A DNA stretch of 64,000 nt from Bacteroidales bacterium (GCA_009774765.1 VSOK01000001.1:62001-126000); one strand, 5' to 3'. Numbered from the stretch's first letter, positions 18,391 to 27,780 are shown. The notes: generated from the letters alone by a model not told the origin. A program made the numbers and translations.

Positions 18391-21054
18391 ATGAAAGAGA
18401 AAAAGATAACCGAAACACCGATGATGAAACAGTTCTTTTCCGTAAAGGCTGAATATCCTGATGCTCTGCTGCTTTTCAGGTGCGGTGATTTCTATGAGAC
18501 ATACGGTGACGACGCCATTGTCGCAAGCAAGGTTCTCGGAATAGTTCTGACCAAAAGGTCCAATGCCGCTCCGGATTCAATACCTATGGCCGGATTTCCG
18601 CATCATTCTTTGGATGTTTATCTTCCGAGGCTTGTAAGGGCCGGTCATAAAGTCGCTGTCTGCGACCAGCTTGAAGATCCGAAGCTGGCCAAGAAAATAG
18701 TAAAGAGAGGTGTCACGGAACTGGTTACGCCCGGCATTGCGTTCAGTGACCAGCTGCTTGAGCAGAAAGAACATAATTTCCTTGCCGGTCTGACGTTTGA
18801 GAAGAACAAGTGCGGAGTCGCGTTCCTGGACGTCTCTACAGGTACTTTCCAGGTTGCTGAAGGTTCTGTAGACTATATCGGTACTCTTCTTTCTTCATTT
18901 GCGCCGAAAGAGCTGCTGGTGCCGAGAGGTTATGAAAAAGGTGTCAAGGAGCGTTTCGGGGAGCATTATTATGTCTCTACGCTTGAAGAGTGGGCCTTTG
19001 TCTACGATTCTTCAGTGGAGAAACTGAAAAAACAGCTTAAGGTCGACTCGCTCAAAGGTTTTGCTGTAGGGACATTCCCTCTTGGAATCACGGCGGCCGG
19101 TGCGCTTCTGGTTTATCTTGAGCAGACAAGGCATACCGGCTTGAGCAATATATGCTCAATATCAAGGATAGACGAAGGGTCTTTCGTGTGGATGGACAGG
19201 TTTACCTTCCGCAACCTTGAAATCTTCAGTTCATCCGCAGGGGGTGAAGGCGTCTCTCTGTTTGATGTGATTGACAGGTGCGCCTCTCCGATGGGCTCAC
19301 GTATGCTTCGCTCATGGCTGGCTATGCCGGTTATGGATATAGCCGAACTGAATGCCCGTTATGATGTTGTGGAATATTTTGCCGGCAACAGGCAGGAACT
19401 TTCACAGGTTCAGGGACATATCGGTGATATAGGTGATCTTGAGAGGATTATTTCGCGTGCCGCTGCAGGAAAGATTGTCCCGCGTGAGGTGATGCAGCTT
19501 GCACGCGGTCTTTCACAGACATTTCCTATAATCCAGCTATGCCGCGGCAAGGGTGTAGAACCGCTTGATGATATGATGAATGCTCTGAACGGCTGTGGAG
19601 AGCTTCTGGATATGCTTGGCAGTACAATGCAACGTGAGCCTGCGGCTGCTGTCGGCAAAGGTCCTGTCATCGCTTCCGGAGTCAATGCGGAACTGGATGA
19701 GCTCCGTGATATCGCCAGGAACAGCAAGGAGATCCTTCTCGGAATCCAGCAGCGTGAAATTGAACGTACCGGCATAACTTCACTGAAGATAAGCTACAAC
19801 AATGTGTTCGGCTACTATATAGAGGTCCGCAATGCACATAAGGACAAAGTGCCTGAGGAGTGGATCCGCAAACAGACTCTGGTCAATGCCGAGCGTTATA
19901 TCACCGAAGAGCTCAAGGAGTATGAAGGAAAGATCCTCGGAGCTGAAGAAAGGATTTATTCGCTTGAATCCCAGTTGTATGCAGGTGTCGTGGCTGAAAT
20001 CCAGAAAAATATACCGGCGATACAGTCCAACTGCCGTATAATATCCAGGCTTGATGTCCTTTCCGGATTTGCGGAGCTGGCCTGCGACCAGAATTACTGC
20101 CGTCCGGGTATGAATGAAGGCTATACCATAGATATCAAGGCCGGACGTCATCCTGTAATAGAGACCCTTATGCCTGCCGGTGAGGAATTTGTCCCGAATG
20201 ATATCCTTCTTGACAACCGTAATCAGCAGGTCATAATACTTACCGGTCCGAATATGGCCGGAAAATCCGCGCTTCTGCGTCAGGTTGCATTGATTGTACT
20301 GATGGCACAGATCGGATCGTTCGTGCCTGCCTCGTCTGCTGAAATAGGATATTGCGACAAGATTTTCACCCGTGTAGGAGCTTCGGACAACATTTCGCGC
20401 GGAGAATCCACATTTATGGTGGAAATGCTGGAGACATCTATGATTCTTCATAACCTGTCCTCCCGCTCGCTTGTTCTTCTTGATGAAATAGGAAGGGGGA
20501 CATCCACATACGACGGAATGTCGATCGCACGTGCTATCGTGGAATATATACACGAGTACGGGGAAGGTGCAAAGACTTTGTTTGCCACTCACTATCACGA
20601 ACTTAATGACTTGGAGGGCATATATGGCCGTGTGAAGAATTTTCATATCGAAGTCAGGGAAGTCGACAAGAATGTGATATTCCTCCGCAAGCTGAGAGAG
20701 GGAGGCGTAGCCCACAGTTTCGGTATCCATGTCGCAAGAATGGCAGGAATGCCGCGCAAGGTCATCGAGTCTGCGGAAAAGACTCTCGAGTCGCTTGAAC
20801 AGGGTTCGTTGAAGGAGCTTGTGGCTTCCGCAGGCACTGCGCCCGGAATCTCAAGGAAGGGTATATCCAAGCCGCATAATGTCAAGGAAGGCAGGATGGA
20901 GAGCGACGGCTCTCTTCAGCTCTCGTTTTTCCAGCTTGAAGACCCTCTGCTTTCATCTTTGCGTGATGATCTGAATAATGCCGACCTGAACAATCTGACT
21001 CCTCTGCAGGCCTTTGACCTGCTCCGTACAATGAAAGATAAAATGGGATTGTAG
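18391..21054 (+). CDS. mutS: DNA mismatch repair protein MutS
   Basis: An 887-residue MutS1. The mismatch-reading Phe-x-Glu is F34-Y-E36 in RCGDFYETYG. Connector, lever and clamp domains follow, then the ATPase with Walker A GPNMAGKS (residues 619-626), the ABC signature region SRGESTFMVEM, Walker B LVLLDEIGRGTSTYDG and FATHYHEL. The C-terminal region includes a MutS2-like helical tail ending LLRTMKDKMGL. It recognises base mismatches and recruits MutL. ATG 18391 is possible, but an in-frame ATG at 18421 is a good alternative because the -7 box sits right against the first ATG. It is divergent from the GH2 gene. Confidence 0.97.
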   Translation: MKEKKITETPMMKQFFSVKAEYPDALLLFRCGDFYETYGDDAIVASKVLGIVLTKRSNAAPDSIPMAGFPHHSLDVYLPRLVRAGHKVAVCDQLEDPKLAKKIVKRGVTELVTPGIAFSDQLLEQKEHNFLAGLTFEKNKCGVAFLDVSTGTFQVAEGSVDYIGTLLSSFAPKELLVPRGYEKGVKERFGEHYYVSTLEEWAFVYDSSVEKLKKQLKVDSLKGFAVGTFPLGITAAGALLVYLEQTRHTGLSNICSISRIDEGSFVWMDRFTFRNLEIFSSSAGGEGVSLFDVIDRCASPMGSRMLRSWLAMPVMDIAELNARYDVVEYFAGNRQELSQVQGHIGDIGDLERIISRAAAGKIVPREVMQLARGLSQTFPIIQLCRGKGVEPLDDMMNALNGCGELLDMLGSTMQREPAAAVGKGPVIASGVNAELDELRDIARNSKEILLGIQQREIERTGITSLKISYNNVFGYYIEVRNAHKDKVPEEWIRKQTLVNAERYITEELKEYEGKILGAEERIYSLESQLYAGVVAEIQKNIPAIQSNCRIISRLDVLSGFAELACDQNYCRPGMNEGYTIDIKAGRHPVIETLMPAGEEFVPNDILLDNRNQQVIILTGPNMAGKSALLRQVALIVLMAQIGSFVPASSAEIGYCDKIFTRVGASDNISRGESTFMVEMLETSMILHNLSSRSLVLLDEIGRGTSTYDGMSIARAIVEYIHEYGEGAKTLFATHYHELNDLEGIYGRVKNFHIEVREVDKNVIFLRKLREGGVAHSFGIHVARMAGMPRKVIESAEKTLESLEQGSLKELVASAGTAPGISRKGISKPHNVKEGRMESDGSLQLSFFQLEDPLLSSLRDDLNNADLNNLTPLQAFDLLRTMKDKMGL

Positions 21055-21089
21055 CGATTCTGAAGATTCAATGGAGCGATATTTGAATA

Positions 21090-21097
21090 GGGGGGGG
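21090..21097 (+). repeat. G8 homopolymer tract between mutS and the thioredoxin-like gene
   Basis: Eight consecutive G residues, 62 bp upstream of ATG 21160. Such tracts can slip during replication; the length here is modest. Confidence 0.7.
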
Positions 21098-21159
21098 AGG
21101 CCGGTATGCCTTTGCATAATTTTGACCGGTTGTAAATAATGACAATTAATTTTAATGTT

Positions 21160-22245
21160 ATGAGAATAAGAACTTTATTTTGTGCTGCTGTGGCCGTGTC
21201 CGTGGCTGCATCGTGTGCCCGTGTGACTGATGTCACAAAAATTTCCGGTATGGTTTCCGGAGAAGATGTTACGGAAGTGAATATACTTGTCCCGGACTTG
21301 AAAATCGACACGACGGTGGCTGTGAAGAACGGACGTTTTTATTGTGAGATACCTGCCGATGTGACTGTGATGGGCTCAATCAGTGCAGGTGACAAAGGTG
21401 TCCAGTTCGTTCCGGACGGCACTGCGCTCAAAGTTGAACTTGCAGATGCAAATGTTGTGACATCATCTGTAGAGCACGTCCAGAATGCTTTTGCCGAATA
21501 TACTGAATATACCAAGAACATATCTGAAGAACTGCGTACCAGAATGGATGATATCAGATCCAAGGCGGAACTTTCAGAAGAAGAGATGGAGGCTCAGATT
21601 GATGAGGTGTATGATGAACTTTCCGGAAAATTCCGCGAATATAATGAGAAGGTTGTCACAAAGAACAATGACAACGTGGTAGGGCTTATGGCGTTGCAGA
21701 ACTGGGCAGGTGAACTTGAAGACCACCAGGTTGATTCTGTAATCAATACGCTTTCTTCAAAAATAAAGGAGAACAAGTTTGTCAAAAGGTTGTCGGGTGC
21801 CATCGCTGCAAGAAACAATACTGCCGAAGGAAAGAAATTTACAGATTTCACAATTGAAAATTCTGACGGCAAGACAGTGAAGTTCTCGGATTTCGTAGGA
21901 AAAGGCAAATATGTGCTCGTTGACTTCTGGGCTTCCTGGTGCGGTCCGTGCAAGAGGGAGATTCCTAACATCAAGGCAGTTTATGACAAATACAAAGGCC
22001 GTGAGTTCGATGTTCTCAGCGTAGCAGTATGGGACAGGCCTGAGGCTACCAAAGCATCTGCGGAAGAGCACGGTGTCGTATGGAGCCAGATTATCAATGC
22101 TCAGTCCGTTCCTACTGAAATATATGGAATAGAGGGTATTCCTCATATTATGCTGATCGGTCCTGACGGAACTATCCTCAAAAGGAATCTCCGCGGCGAA
22201 GGCATTGAGGCCGAAGTTGCAAAATATGTGAAAGCCAGGAAATAA
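21160..22245 (+). CDS. TlpA-like thioredoxin lipoprotein with DUF4369-like N-terminus
   Basis: 361 residues from ATG 21160, chosen because it begins the lipoprotein signal MRIRTLFCAAVAVSVAASC; an in-frame ATG at 21139 would only add a polar stretch. The N-terminal ~120 residues look like the beta-rich DUF4369 domain often joined to thioredoxin folds in Bacteroidota, followed by a helical linker. Residues ~225-361 form a TlpA/ResA thioredoxin domain with FWASWCGPCKREIPN (catalytic CGPC) and the cis-Pro region GIEGIPHIMLIG. It should act as a periplasmic thiol-disulfide oxidoreductase. It appears monocistronic between mutS and uvrC. Confidence 0.88.
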   Translation: MRIRTLFCAAVAVSVAASCARVTDVTKISGMVSGEDVTEVNILVPDLKIDTTVAVKNGRFYCEIPADVTVMGSISAGDKGVQFVPDGTALKVELADANVVTSSVEHVQNAFAEYTEYTKNISEELRTRMDDIRSKAELSEEEMEAQIDEVYDELSGKFREYNEKVVTKNNDNVVGLMALQNWAGELEDHQVDSVINTLSSKIKENKFVKRLSGAIAARNNTAEGKKFTDFTIENSDGKTVKFSDFVGKGKYVLVDFWASWCGPCKREIPNIKAVYDKYKGREFDVLSVAVWDRPEATKASAEEHGVVWSQIINAQSVPTEIYGIEGIPHIMLIGPDGTILKRNLRGEGIEAEVAKYVKARK

Positions 22246-22303
22246 CAGGGACTGAGACCGTTGTTTTCAAATATATTCCCTGTCCGGCTCAGGGCATTCC
22301 GGC

Positions 22304-24127
22304 TTGACCGGGAATCTTCTGCATAAAGTGACGATAAAAGAAAAAATAGCATTGTTTCCTCATTCCCCCGGAGTCTACAGGTATTATGACTCCGAGGGGA
22401 ATGTCATTTATGTGGGCAAAGCCAAGGATCTACACAAGCGTGTAGCCCAGTATTTTGTCCCGAAAGAGCGTCTTACGCGCAAAACGGCGATAATGGTTTC
22501 CAAAATCGCTGATGCGCAATATTCCGTAGTGGATACGGAAGCAGATGCCCTGCTGCTTGAGAACAACCTTATCAAGCAATATAAGCCGAAATACAATATA
22601 CTGCTTAAAGACTCTAAGACTTATCCGTGGATATGCATCAGTGCCGATGACTATCCTAAAGTCTTCATGACAAGAAGGATGGTAAAGGACGGTTCGCGAT
22701 ATTTCGGACCGTACAGCAATGTGACGCACGCACGCAATCTTCTGGAGCTGTTCTCTTCGCTTTATCCGCTGAGGACCTGCAACAACAAGATTACGGCGGA
22801 TGCTATACTCAGGCATAAATTCCGTCCCTGTCTTAATTTCCATATAGGCAAATGCAAAGGATGCTGCATAGGTGCCATATCCAAGAAAGAATACAATGAC
22901 AATATAGAAGAGATTGTCCGTCTGCTGAAAGGCGGAGGACGGGAAATGATACGTCATTATAGGACTTTGATGATGGAGGCGGCAGGTTCTATGGATTTTG
23001 AGCAGGCGAATGTATATAAGGAGAAAATGCAGTCTTTGGAGAAACATTATGGCAAATCATTGATAATGAATGCTTCCATAGGCAGTCTTGATGTGTTTTC
23101 GCTTGTGTTTGACAGCGGGGAGGCGTTCGGTAATTTCATGAGGATAAATGACGGTGCCGTCATCCAGTCGCTCAATCTCGGGTTCAAGATGAATATCGAA
23201 GAGGACCAGGCGGATGTGCTTGGGATGTTCATTGCCGAAATCCAGTCGAAATTCGGAAGCCTGTCAAAAGAAGTCACCGTCCCTTTCAGACCGGATGTGG
23301 AAATTGACGGAGTGGAATTCCGTATTCCTGTCAGGGGAGACAAGCTTGCGCTGCTCGAACTCAGTGCCAAAAATGCAAAGGAGATGCGTTTCAATGCCTT
23401 GAAGCAGCGTGAGCATACCGATCCGGATGATTTCAGGCAGAAGGTTATGGAAGAACTCCAGAATGCCTTGGGGATGAAAGAGCTTCCGAGGCATATCGAA
23501 TGTTTTGACAATTCCAATATTCAGGGAACGAATCCTGTGGCTTCCTGCGTCGTATTCCGTGACGGGGTACCTTCAAAGAAAGATTACCGTCATTTCAATA
23601 TCAAGACTGTTGTCGGTGCCAATGACTACGCTTCTATGAAAGAAGTCGTCAACAGGAGATATTCCAGGATGCTTGCGGAGGATCCGGATGACATTCCGCA
23701 GCTGGTAGTCATAGACGGAGGAAAAGGACAGCTCGCTTTTGCATACGAGGCTTTGTCCGAGCTCGGGCTTACCGGACAGCTTACTGTAATAGGACTTGCG
23801 AAAAGGCTTGAGGAAGTTATAAGGGTAGGGGATCCGTACCCATTGTTCATCGATCGCAACTCGCAGGCTCTTAAAGTATTGCAAAGGATAAGGGATGAGG
23901 CTCACCGCTTCGGTATCACGCATCACCGCAACCGCAGGAGCAAGGCCCAGGTGGCTTCTGCCCTGAGGGAAATCAAAGGTGTCGGAGAACGTACCGAGCA
24001 GAGGCTTATCCTGCATTATGGCAGTGTGGCGCGTATTGCAAAAGCTCCTTTGGACGATCTGGCCTCTCTGGTCGGCAATGATCTCGCAGTACGCATCCAG
24101 GAGCATTTGTCAAAAGAAATAATTTAA
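22304..24127 (+). CDS. uvrC: Excinuclease ABC subunit C
   Basis: A 607-residue UvrC. The GIY-YIG nuclease core is at the N-terminus (HSPGVYRYYDSEGNVIYVGKAKDLHKRV), the UVR helix for UvrB contact near residue 220 (DFEQANVYKEKMQ), the RNase H-like endonuclease with ECFDNSNIQGTNPVAS and VVIDGGKGQL, and a C-terminal helix-hairpin-helix pair. It makes both incisions in nucleotide excision repair. No ATG is available near the expected start: TTG 22304 is the outer candidate and in-frame GTG 22328 (MTIKEKIALFP) the inner one, and both leave the domain complete. pnuC follows after 7 bp. Confidence 0.96.
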   Translation: MTGNLLHKVTIKEKIALFPHSPGVYRYYDSEGNVIYVGKAKDLHKRVAQYFVPKERLTRKTAIMVSKIADAQYSVVDTEADALLLENNLIKQYKPKYNILLKDSKTYPWICISADDYPKVFMTRRMVKDGSRYFGPYSNVTHARNLLELFSSLYPLRTCNNKITADAILRHKFRPCLNFHIGKCKGCCIGAISKKEYNDNIEEIVRLLKGGGREMIRHYRTLMMEAAGSMDFEQANVYKEKMQSLEKHYGKSLIMNASIGSLDVFSLVFDSGEAFGNFMRINDGAVIQSLNLGFKMNIEEDQADVLGMFIAEIQSKFGSLSKEVTVPFRPDVEIDGVEFRIPVRGDKLALLELSAKNAKEMRFNALKQREHTDPDDFRQKVMEELQNALGMKELPRHIECFDNSNIQGTNPVASCVVFRDGVPSKKDYRHFNIKTVVGANDYASMKEVVNRRYSRMLAEDPDDIPQLVVIDGGKGQLAFAYEALSELGLTGQLTVIGLAKRLEEVIRVGDPYPLFIDRNSQALKVLQRIRDEAHRFGITHHRNRRSKAQVASALREIKGVGERTEQRLILHYGSVARIAKAPLDDLASLVGNDLAVRIQEHLSKEII

Positions 24128-24134
24128 CTTATTT

Positions 24135-24809
24135 ATGAAACAGACTAAAATTCTGAACCTTTACGACTACTTTCTCATTGTCGGTGTGATAGCGTCCAAT
24201 GTGATATATTCATTTTTGTCAAAAGAAATTGACCCGATAGGTTCCATCGCTGGCATTGCAGGGGTAATCTGTGTCGTGCTTGTCGCCAAAGGAAGCATCT
24301 GGAACTATTTGTTCGGTGTCGTCAATGTATCGCTGTATGCGTACATTTCATATAAGGCGGCGATCTATGGGGATGCCGGACTCAACGCCCTGTATTATCT
24401 TCCTATGCAGTTCATCGGATGGTGGCAGTGGCGTAAAAGAGGAGCGGAAGCTTCCGAAAACAAGACTGTCAAGGCCCGCAGGATGACCTGGACCCAGCGT
24501 GCGGTGCTGTTGGCCGTATGTGCGGCCCTCGTGGTTGCCGGAGGTTTCCTGCTGAAGACGTTGAATGACCCGCAGCCTTTCAAGGATTCGGCTACGACGG
24601 TATTGAGTATTATAGCCCAGGCTCTTATGGCCCTTGCGTTTATGGAGCAGTGGGCACTGTGGATCATCACCAATATCATCAGTGTCGTAATGTGGTCAAT
24701 CTGTGTCGTCAGGGGTGATGCGCACGCCGGATTGATGGTGATAATGTGGGTATTTTACCTTCTTAATTCACTCAATGGAATGAGAGTATGGCTGAAACTC
24801 AGCAAGTAA
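24135..24809 (+). CDS. pnuC: PnuC-type nicotinamide riboside transporter
   Basis: A 224-residue membrane protein with about seven hydrophobic helices. The aromatic-rich segments IWNYLFGVVNVSLYAYIS, YYLPMQFIGWWQWRK and WALWIITNIISVVMWS are characteristic of PnuC, which facilitates uptake of nicotinamide riboside for NAD synthesis. It lies 7 bp after uvrC and is probably co-transcribed. No thiamine-related gene or riboswitch is next to it, so nicotinamide riboside is favoured over thiamine (the PnuT variant), though sequence alone does not settle the vitamin. Confidence 0.85.
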   Translation: MKQTKILNLYDYFLIVGVIASNVIYSFLSKEIDPIGSIAGIAGVICVVLVAKGSIWNYLFGVVNVSLYAYISYKAAIYGDAGLNALYYLPMQFIGWWQWRKRGAEASENKTVKARRMTWTQRAVLLAVCAALVVAGGFLLKTLNDPQPFKDSATTVLSIIAQALMALAFMEQWALWIITNIISVVMWSICVVRGDAHAGLMVIMWVFYLLNSLNGMRVWLKLSK

Positions 24810-24843
24810 CGACATTATATTTTCATTTTTCGGATTTTTTTAC

Positions 24844-24851
24844 TTACTTTG
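24844..24851 (+). promoter_or_regulatory. -7-like box for acpP
   Basis: TTACTTTG differs from TAnnTTTG at one position and lies 66 bp before the acpP start, after a T-rich stretch in the 108-bp gap following pnuC. Confidence 0.4.
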
Positions 24852-24917
24852 CAGCCCGATTGCGTGAAAGCAGTGTATTAAAAAATAACCTTAATTATTA
24901 ATTAAAATTTTACTATT

Positions 24918-25154
24918 ATGGCAGAAGTTGCAGAAAAAGTAAAAGCAATCATCGTTGACAAGTTGGGCGTTGATGCATCAGAAGTTACTGAGACAGCAAG
25001 CTTTACAAACGATCTTGGAGCTGATTCTCTTGATACAGTTGAGCTTATTATGGAGTTTGAGAAGGCTTTCGGTATCACTATTCCAGATGAGGATGCAGGT
25101 GAGAAGATTGCAACTGTCGGTGACGCTATCTCATACATCGAATCAAAACTCTAA
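24918..25154 (+). CDS. acpP: Acyl carrier protein
   Basis: A 78-residue acidic protein. The phosphopantetheine-attachment Ser lies in GADSLDTVELIMEFEKAFGI, with helix I (VAEKVKAIIVDKLGV) and helix IV (KIATVGDAISYIES) as usual. It carries acyl chains for fatty-acid and lipid A synthesis. It stands alone here between its own promoter region and a strong terminator, rather than in a fab cluster. Its codon use looks like that of a highly expressed gene. Confidence 0.97.
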   Translation: MAEVAEKVKAIIVDKLGVDASEVTETASFTNDLGADSLDTVELIMEFEKAFGITIPDEDAGEKIATVGDAISYIESKL

Positions 25155-25175
25155 TAAATTAGCGTTACAAATAAA

Positions 25176-25212
25176 AAGAAGCTGACCATATAGGCCAGCT
25201 TCTTTCTTTTTA
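25176..25212. terminator. Bidirectional terminator between acpP and the DUF4270 gene
   Basis: Arms 25176-25187 and 25193-25204 form a 12-bp stem (AAGAAGCTGACC against GGCCAGCTTCTT, one mismatch) with a 5-nt loop. It is flanked by A residues on the left and TCTTTTT on the right, so it can serve both converging genes. Confidence 0.85.
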
Positions 25213-25231
25213 TATCCTTTTCTGTAACTTG

Positions 25232-26932
25232 CTATTCTTCTTCAAATTTCTTGATGAATGAATAGATAAGTTCAAGACGCGGTCTCTTGTCTTTGTCCTG
25301 TGCTTCGACTCCTCCAAGTCTGCAGGCGTAGAACCTGTCCTTGTCAAGCTGCAGCGATGTGGAAGTTGTGGGTTGTGATGATGCGGAGGCATATTGTGCG
25401 GCAAGCATATAATTATAGTAGTTGCTGTATCCGTAGCCATATCCGCCATAACCATAGCCGTAACCTCCGTACCCGTATCCGCCATAGCCTCCATATCCGT
25501 ACGGATCGTACATGCTGTTGTAATAGTTGGCGTATGCAAGATTCTGGTAATATTCATTCATACTGTTGTCGCTTGATGAGCTTTCAACAGTCTCGTATGC
25601 CATTATAAGCATCCAGATGTCATAATTGTCGAAGTTCGCATCGTCTTTCAGCTTTATGATTGTCTGCATATGGTGGCTTATGTCCGGAGAATATACTCCG
25701 AGAGACCTGTTTATGTCTCCCTGGTCCTCTGAATCCACACTGGCGTCAGTGAGTCCTCCGTAACTTACGTATGTCAGAGGCTTGTCACCTTCGTTTTCAA
25801 CCTTACCCTTTGTGGATACCTTGATGGTAGGGCTGAGTACGGAAGGATATACAGACATCTTTTCGTAGTCCTCAGGAAATTTGAAAGGAAGTATGATTGA
25901 TGCCTTGTTTATGATTACGGTCGACGGATCCACCCCTTCAGATGCGAGTTCCGCAAGTACGATATCCCTCAGGGCTTTTGCCTTGATGACCGGTTTGATT
26001 CCGGATCCACCTTCAATTATGATTTCTTCAGAGATGTCTGACCAGTCCTTGTCACTGGAATCGTGTTCGCTGAGGTTGAATGCGTACTGGCTTATGTTGC
26101 TTGATGACGATGCCGTCTCCTGCGGTCCGAAATAGAACAGGAAGCTTGTATCGACGTTTTCCCTTTTCCCGTAGTCGGCAGTGACTTTGAGTTCCGCATA
26201 GTTTCCGGTCACATAATATGACTGGCTGACTTTGATTCCTACGTCAAACATATTGATGCGGCCGCCATCTCCGATAGGGTCGTCCACACACATATATATT
26301 CCCGGGATCTGCTTGAGATAGTCGGTCCTGTTCATCTGGATGTCAGGATCGCTTGAGAACAGGTCTATGTATTTCTGTGCATATTCCTTGGACATATCAA
26401 AGGAAAGAGAGTCTCCTCCGTTGTATACCGGTACTCCGTTGGTTATCCTGACGTCTCCGTCAAATTCGGATTTTTTCAGCGCGTTTGCGTATATGTATGT
26501 CGAATCCAGCCTTTCGTGAAGCTGATATACATTTACGTTCTGGATTATATTGTGCTGGCTTTTGTCTTTATATGAAAGGGTGTCGCGGACAAAAGTGAAA
26601 TGGAACTGTCTCACTTTCGTGTTCTTGCCCATATCTATGGTGTCATTTACTGGAATGACGGTAAACGCGCTGCTCCTTCTTGTGAGTCCGAAAGTCTCAT
26701 CTTTTATGGCTCCGATGGTAATTCTGCTTGAACTGTAGCCTGACAGGCTGTCAGACGGGCACAGTTCTATACCTTTTATATCCAATGTCGCTGTCCTGAT
26801 ATCGTATATCTGGTTGCGCGGGATGAAATTCTGTCCCAGGTTGTTGTCAATATTAATACACGAAGCGGCACATAATAGAGCCGCTCCCAAAGCCAAAACC
26901 GATATGTTCGGAAAAATTCTCTTCAGATTCAT
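25232..26932 (-). CDS. DUF4270 lipoprotein with Gly/Tyr-rich tract
   Basis: 566 residues from ATG 26932, which begins MNLKRIFPNISVLALGAALLCAASC, a lipoprotein signal; the longer in-frame start would overlap the upstream gene. The body matches DUF4270, an outer-membrane-associated family of Bacteroidota with unknown function (CINIDNNLGQNFIP, then IGAIKDETFGLTRRSSAF). Near the C-terminus (about 25430-25508 on the plus strand) is a low-complexity run of GGYGYG repeats, an insertion relative to the rest of the protein. It starts 1 bp after the stop of the glycogen-synthase-like gene, so the two are coupled. Confidence 0.85.
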   Translation of the reverse strand: MNLKRIFPNISVLALGAALLCAASCINIDNNLGQNFIPRNQIYDIRTATLDIKGIELCPSDSLSGYSSSRITIGAIKDETFGLTRRSSAFTVIPVNDTIDMGKNTKVRQFHFTFVRDTLSYKDKSQHNIIQNVNVYQLHERLDSTYIYANALKKSEFDGDVRITNGVPVYNGGDSLSFDMSKEYAQKYIDLFSSDPDIQMNRTDYLKQIPGIYMCVDDPIGDGGRINMFDVGIKVSQSYYVTGNYAELKVTADYGKRENVDTSFLFYFGPQETASSSSNISQYAFNLSEHDSSDKDWSDISEEIIIEGGSGIKPVIKAKALRDIVLAELASEGVDPSTVIINKASIILPFKFPEDYEKMSVYPSVLSPTIKVSTKGKVENEGDKPLTYVSYGGLTDASVDSEDQGDINRSLGVYSPDISHHMQTIIKLKDDANFDNYDIWMLIMAYETVESSSSDNSMNEYYQNLAYANYYNSMYDPYGYGGYGGYGYGGYGYGYGGYGYGYSNYYNYMLAAQYASASSQPTTSTSLQLDKDRFYACRLGGVEAQDKDKRPRLELIYSFIKKFEEE

Positions 26933-26933
26933 T

Positions 26934-27752
26934 TTATATCTGATCATAAAACTTGTTGTATTCTTCAATATAAGATCCGTCTTTTATTGATTCCGCGTTG
27001 TAGCCGAGCAGCGGCAGACCGGATTCCTTGCCTGCTTTGACGATTTCTTCATGGATGTTTTCTGATCCGAGGATTATCCCGTCAGAATACCGGATGGCCA
27101 GCTTAGCAAGATTTATGCCGTCAGGCTGTGAGAATATTTCCATATCCTCATCCGTTATTCCGCCGAAAATGATGTCCTTTTTGAAGTTCTCATTGAATTT
27201 TTCAGAAGAGATGTCGTCATAGAGGGACAGCACTACCTTGCTGTTTGAGAATATAGGATCTTCGATATATGCTTTTTTCAGATATATCGGAAGCAGATGT
27301 GATATCCATCCCTGGCAATGTATGATGTCCGGAGTCCATCTTAGCTTTTTGACCGTTTCAAGCACTCCACGTGCAAAGAACACTGCCCTTTCCCCGTTGT
27401 CGGAAAAGAAATTGCCTTCTTCGTCCCTATATACCTGTTTCCTGTGGAAATAGTCTTCGTTGTCGATGAAATATACCTGCATTCTTGCTGCCGAGATGGA
27501 GGCTACTTTGATTACAAGAGGTCTGTCGACATCATTGATGATGATGTTCATCCCCGAAAGGCGTATTACTTCGTGAAGCTGGTTTTTCCTTTCGTTGATG
27601 CATCCGAAGCGCGGCATAAAAGATCTTATTTCCTTTTTCCTCTCCTGGATGCCCTGCGGAAGAAATCTCCCTATCGTGGAAATTTCAGATTCCGGAAGAT
27701 ATGGGAATATCTCCGAATTTACAAACAGAACTCTCTTTACTGAATCTCCCAT
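26934..27752 (-). CDS. Glycogen/starch synthase N-terminal-domain protein (GT5-like, half length)
   Basis: A 272-residue protein corresponding to the N-terminal Rossmann half of GT5 starch/glycogen synthases: VKRVLFVNSEIFPYLPESEIS, AVFFARGVLETVKKLRWTPDIIHCQGWISHLLPIYLKK, then VVLSLYDDISSE. A full GT5 enzyme is about 480 residues and needs a second Rossmann domain; this gene ends cleanly without it. A short stand-alone version beside DUF4270 is a pattern I associate with Bacteroidota, so it is probably not a broken gene. The canonical KxGGL donor-site motif is not seen at the N-terminus, which argues against ordinary synthase activity. Its promoter box is at 27781-27788. Confidence 0.75.
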   Translation of the reverse strand: MGDSVKRVLFVNSEIFPYLPESEISTIGRFLPQGIQERKKEIRSFMPRFGCINERKNQLHEVIRLSGMNIIINDVDRPLVIKVASISAARMQVYFIDNEDYFHRKQVYRDEEGNFFSDNGERAVFFARGVLETVKKLRWTPDIIHCQGWISHLLPIYLKKAYIEDPIFSNSKVVLSLYDDISSEKFNENFKKDIIFGGITDEDMEIFSQPDGINLAKLAIRYSDGIILGSENIHEEIVKAGKESGLPLLGYNAESIKDGSYIEEYNKFYDQI

Positions 27753-27780
27753 ATTGGCATATTTTAAGACAAAATCTCAA

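Noticed and set aside
19780..20730. 316-codon minus-strand open frame inside mutS
   Set aside because: It covers the MutS ATPase region on the opposite strand and its translation shows no recognisable motif.
25430..25508. CRISPR-like or tandem DNA repeat array
   Set aside because: The short repeats are in frame inside the DUF4270 gene and encode GGYGYG; there are no spacers of constant length.
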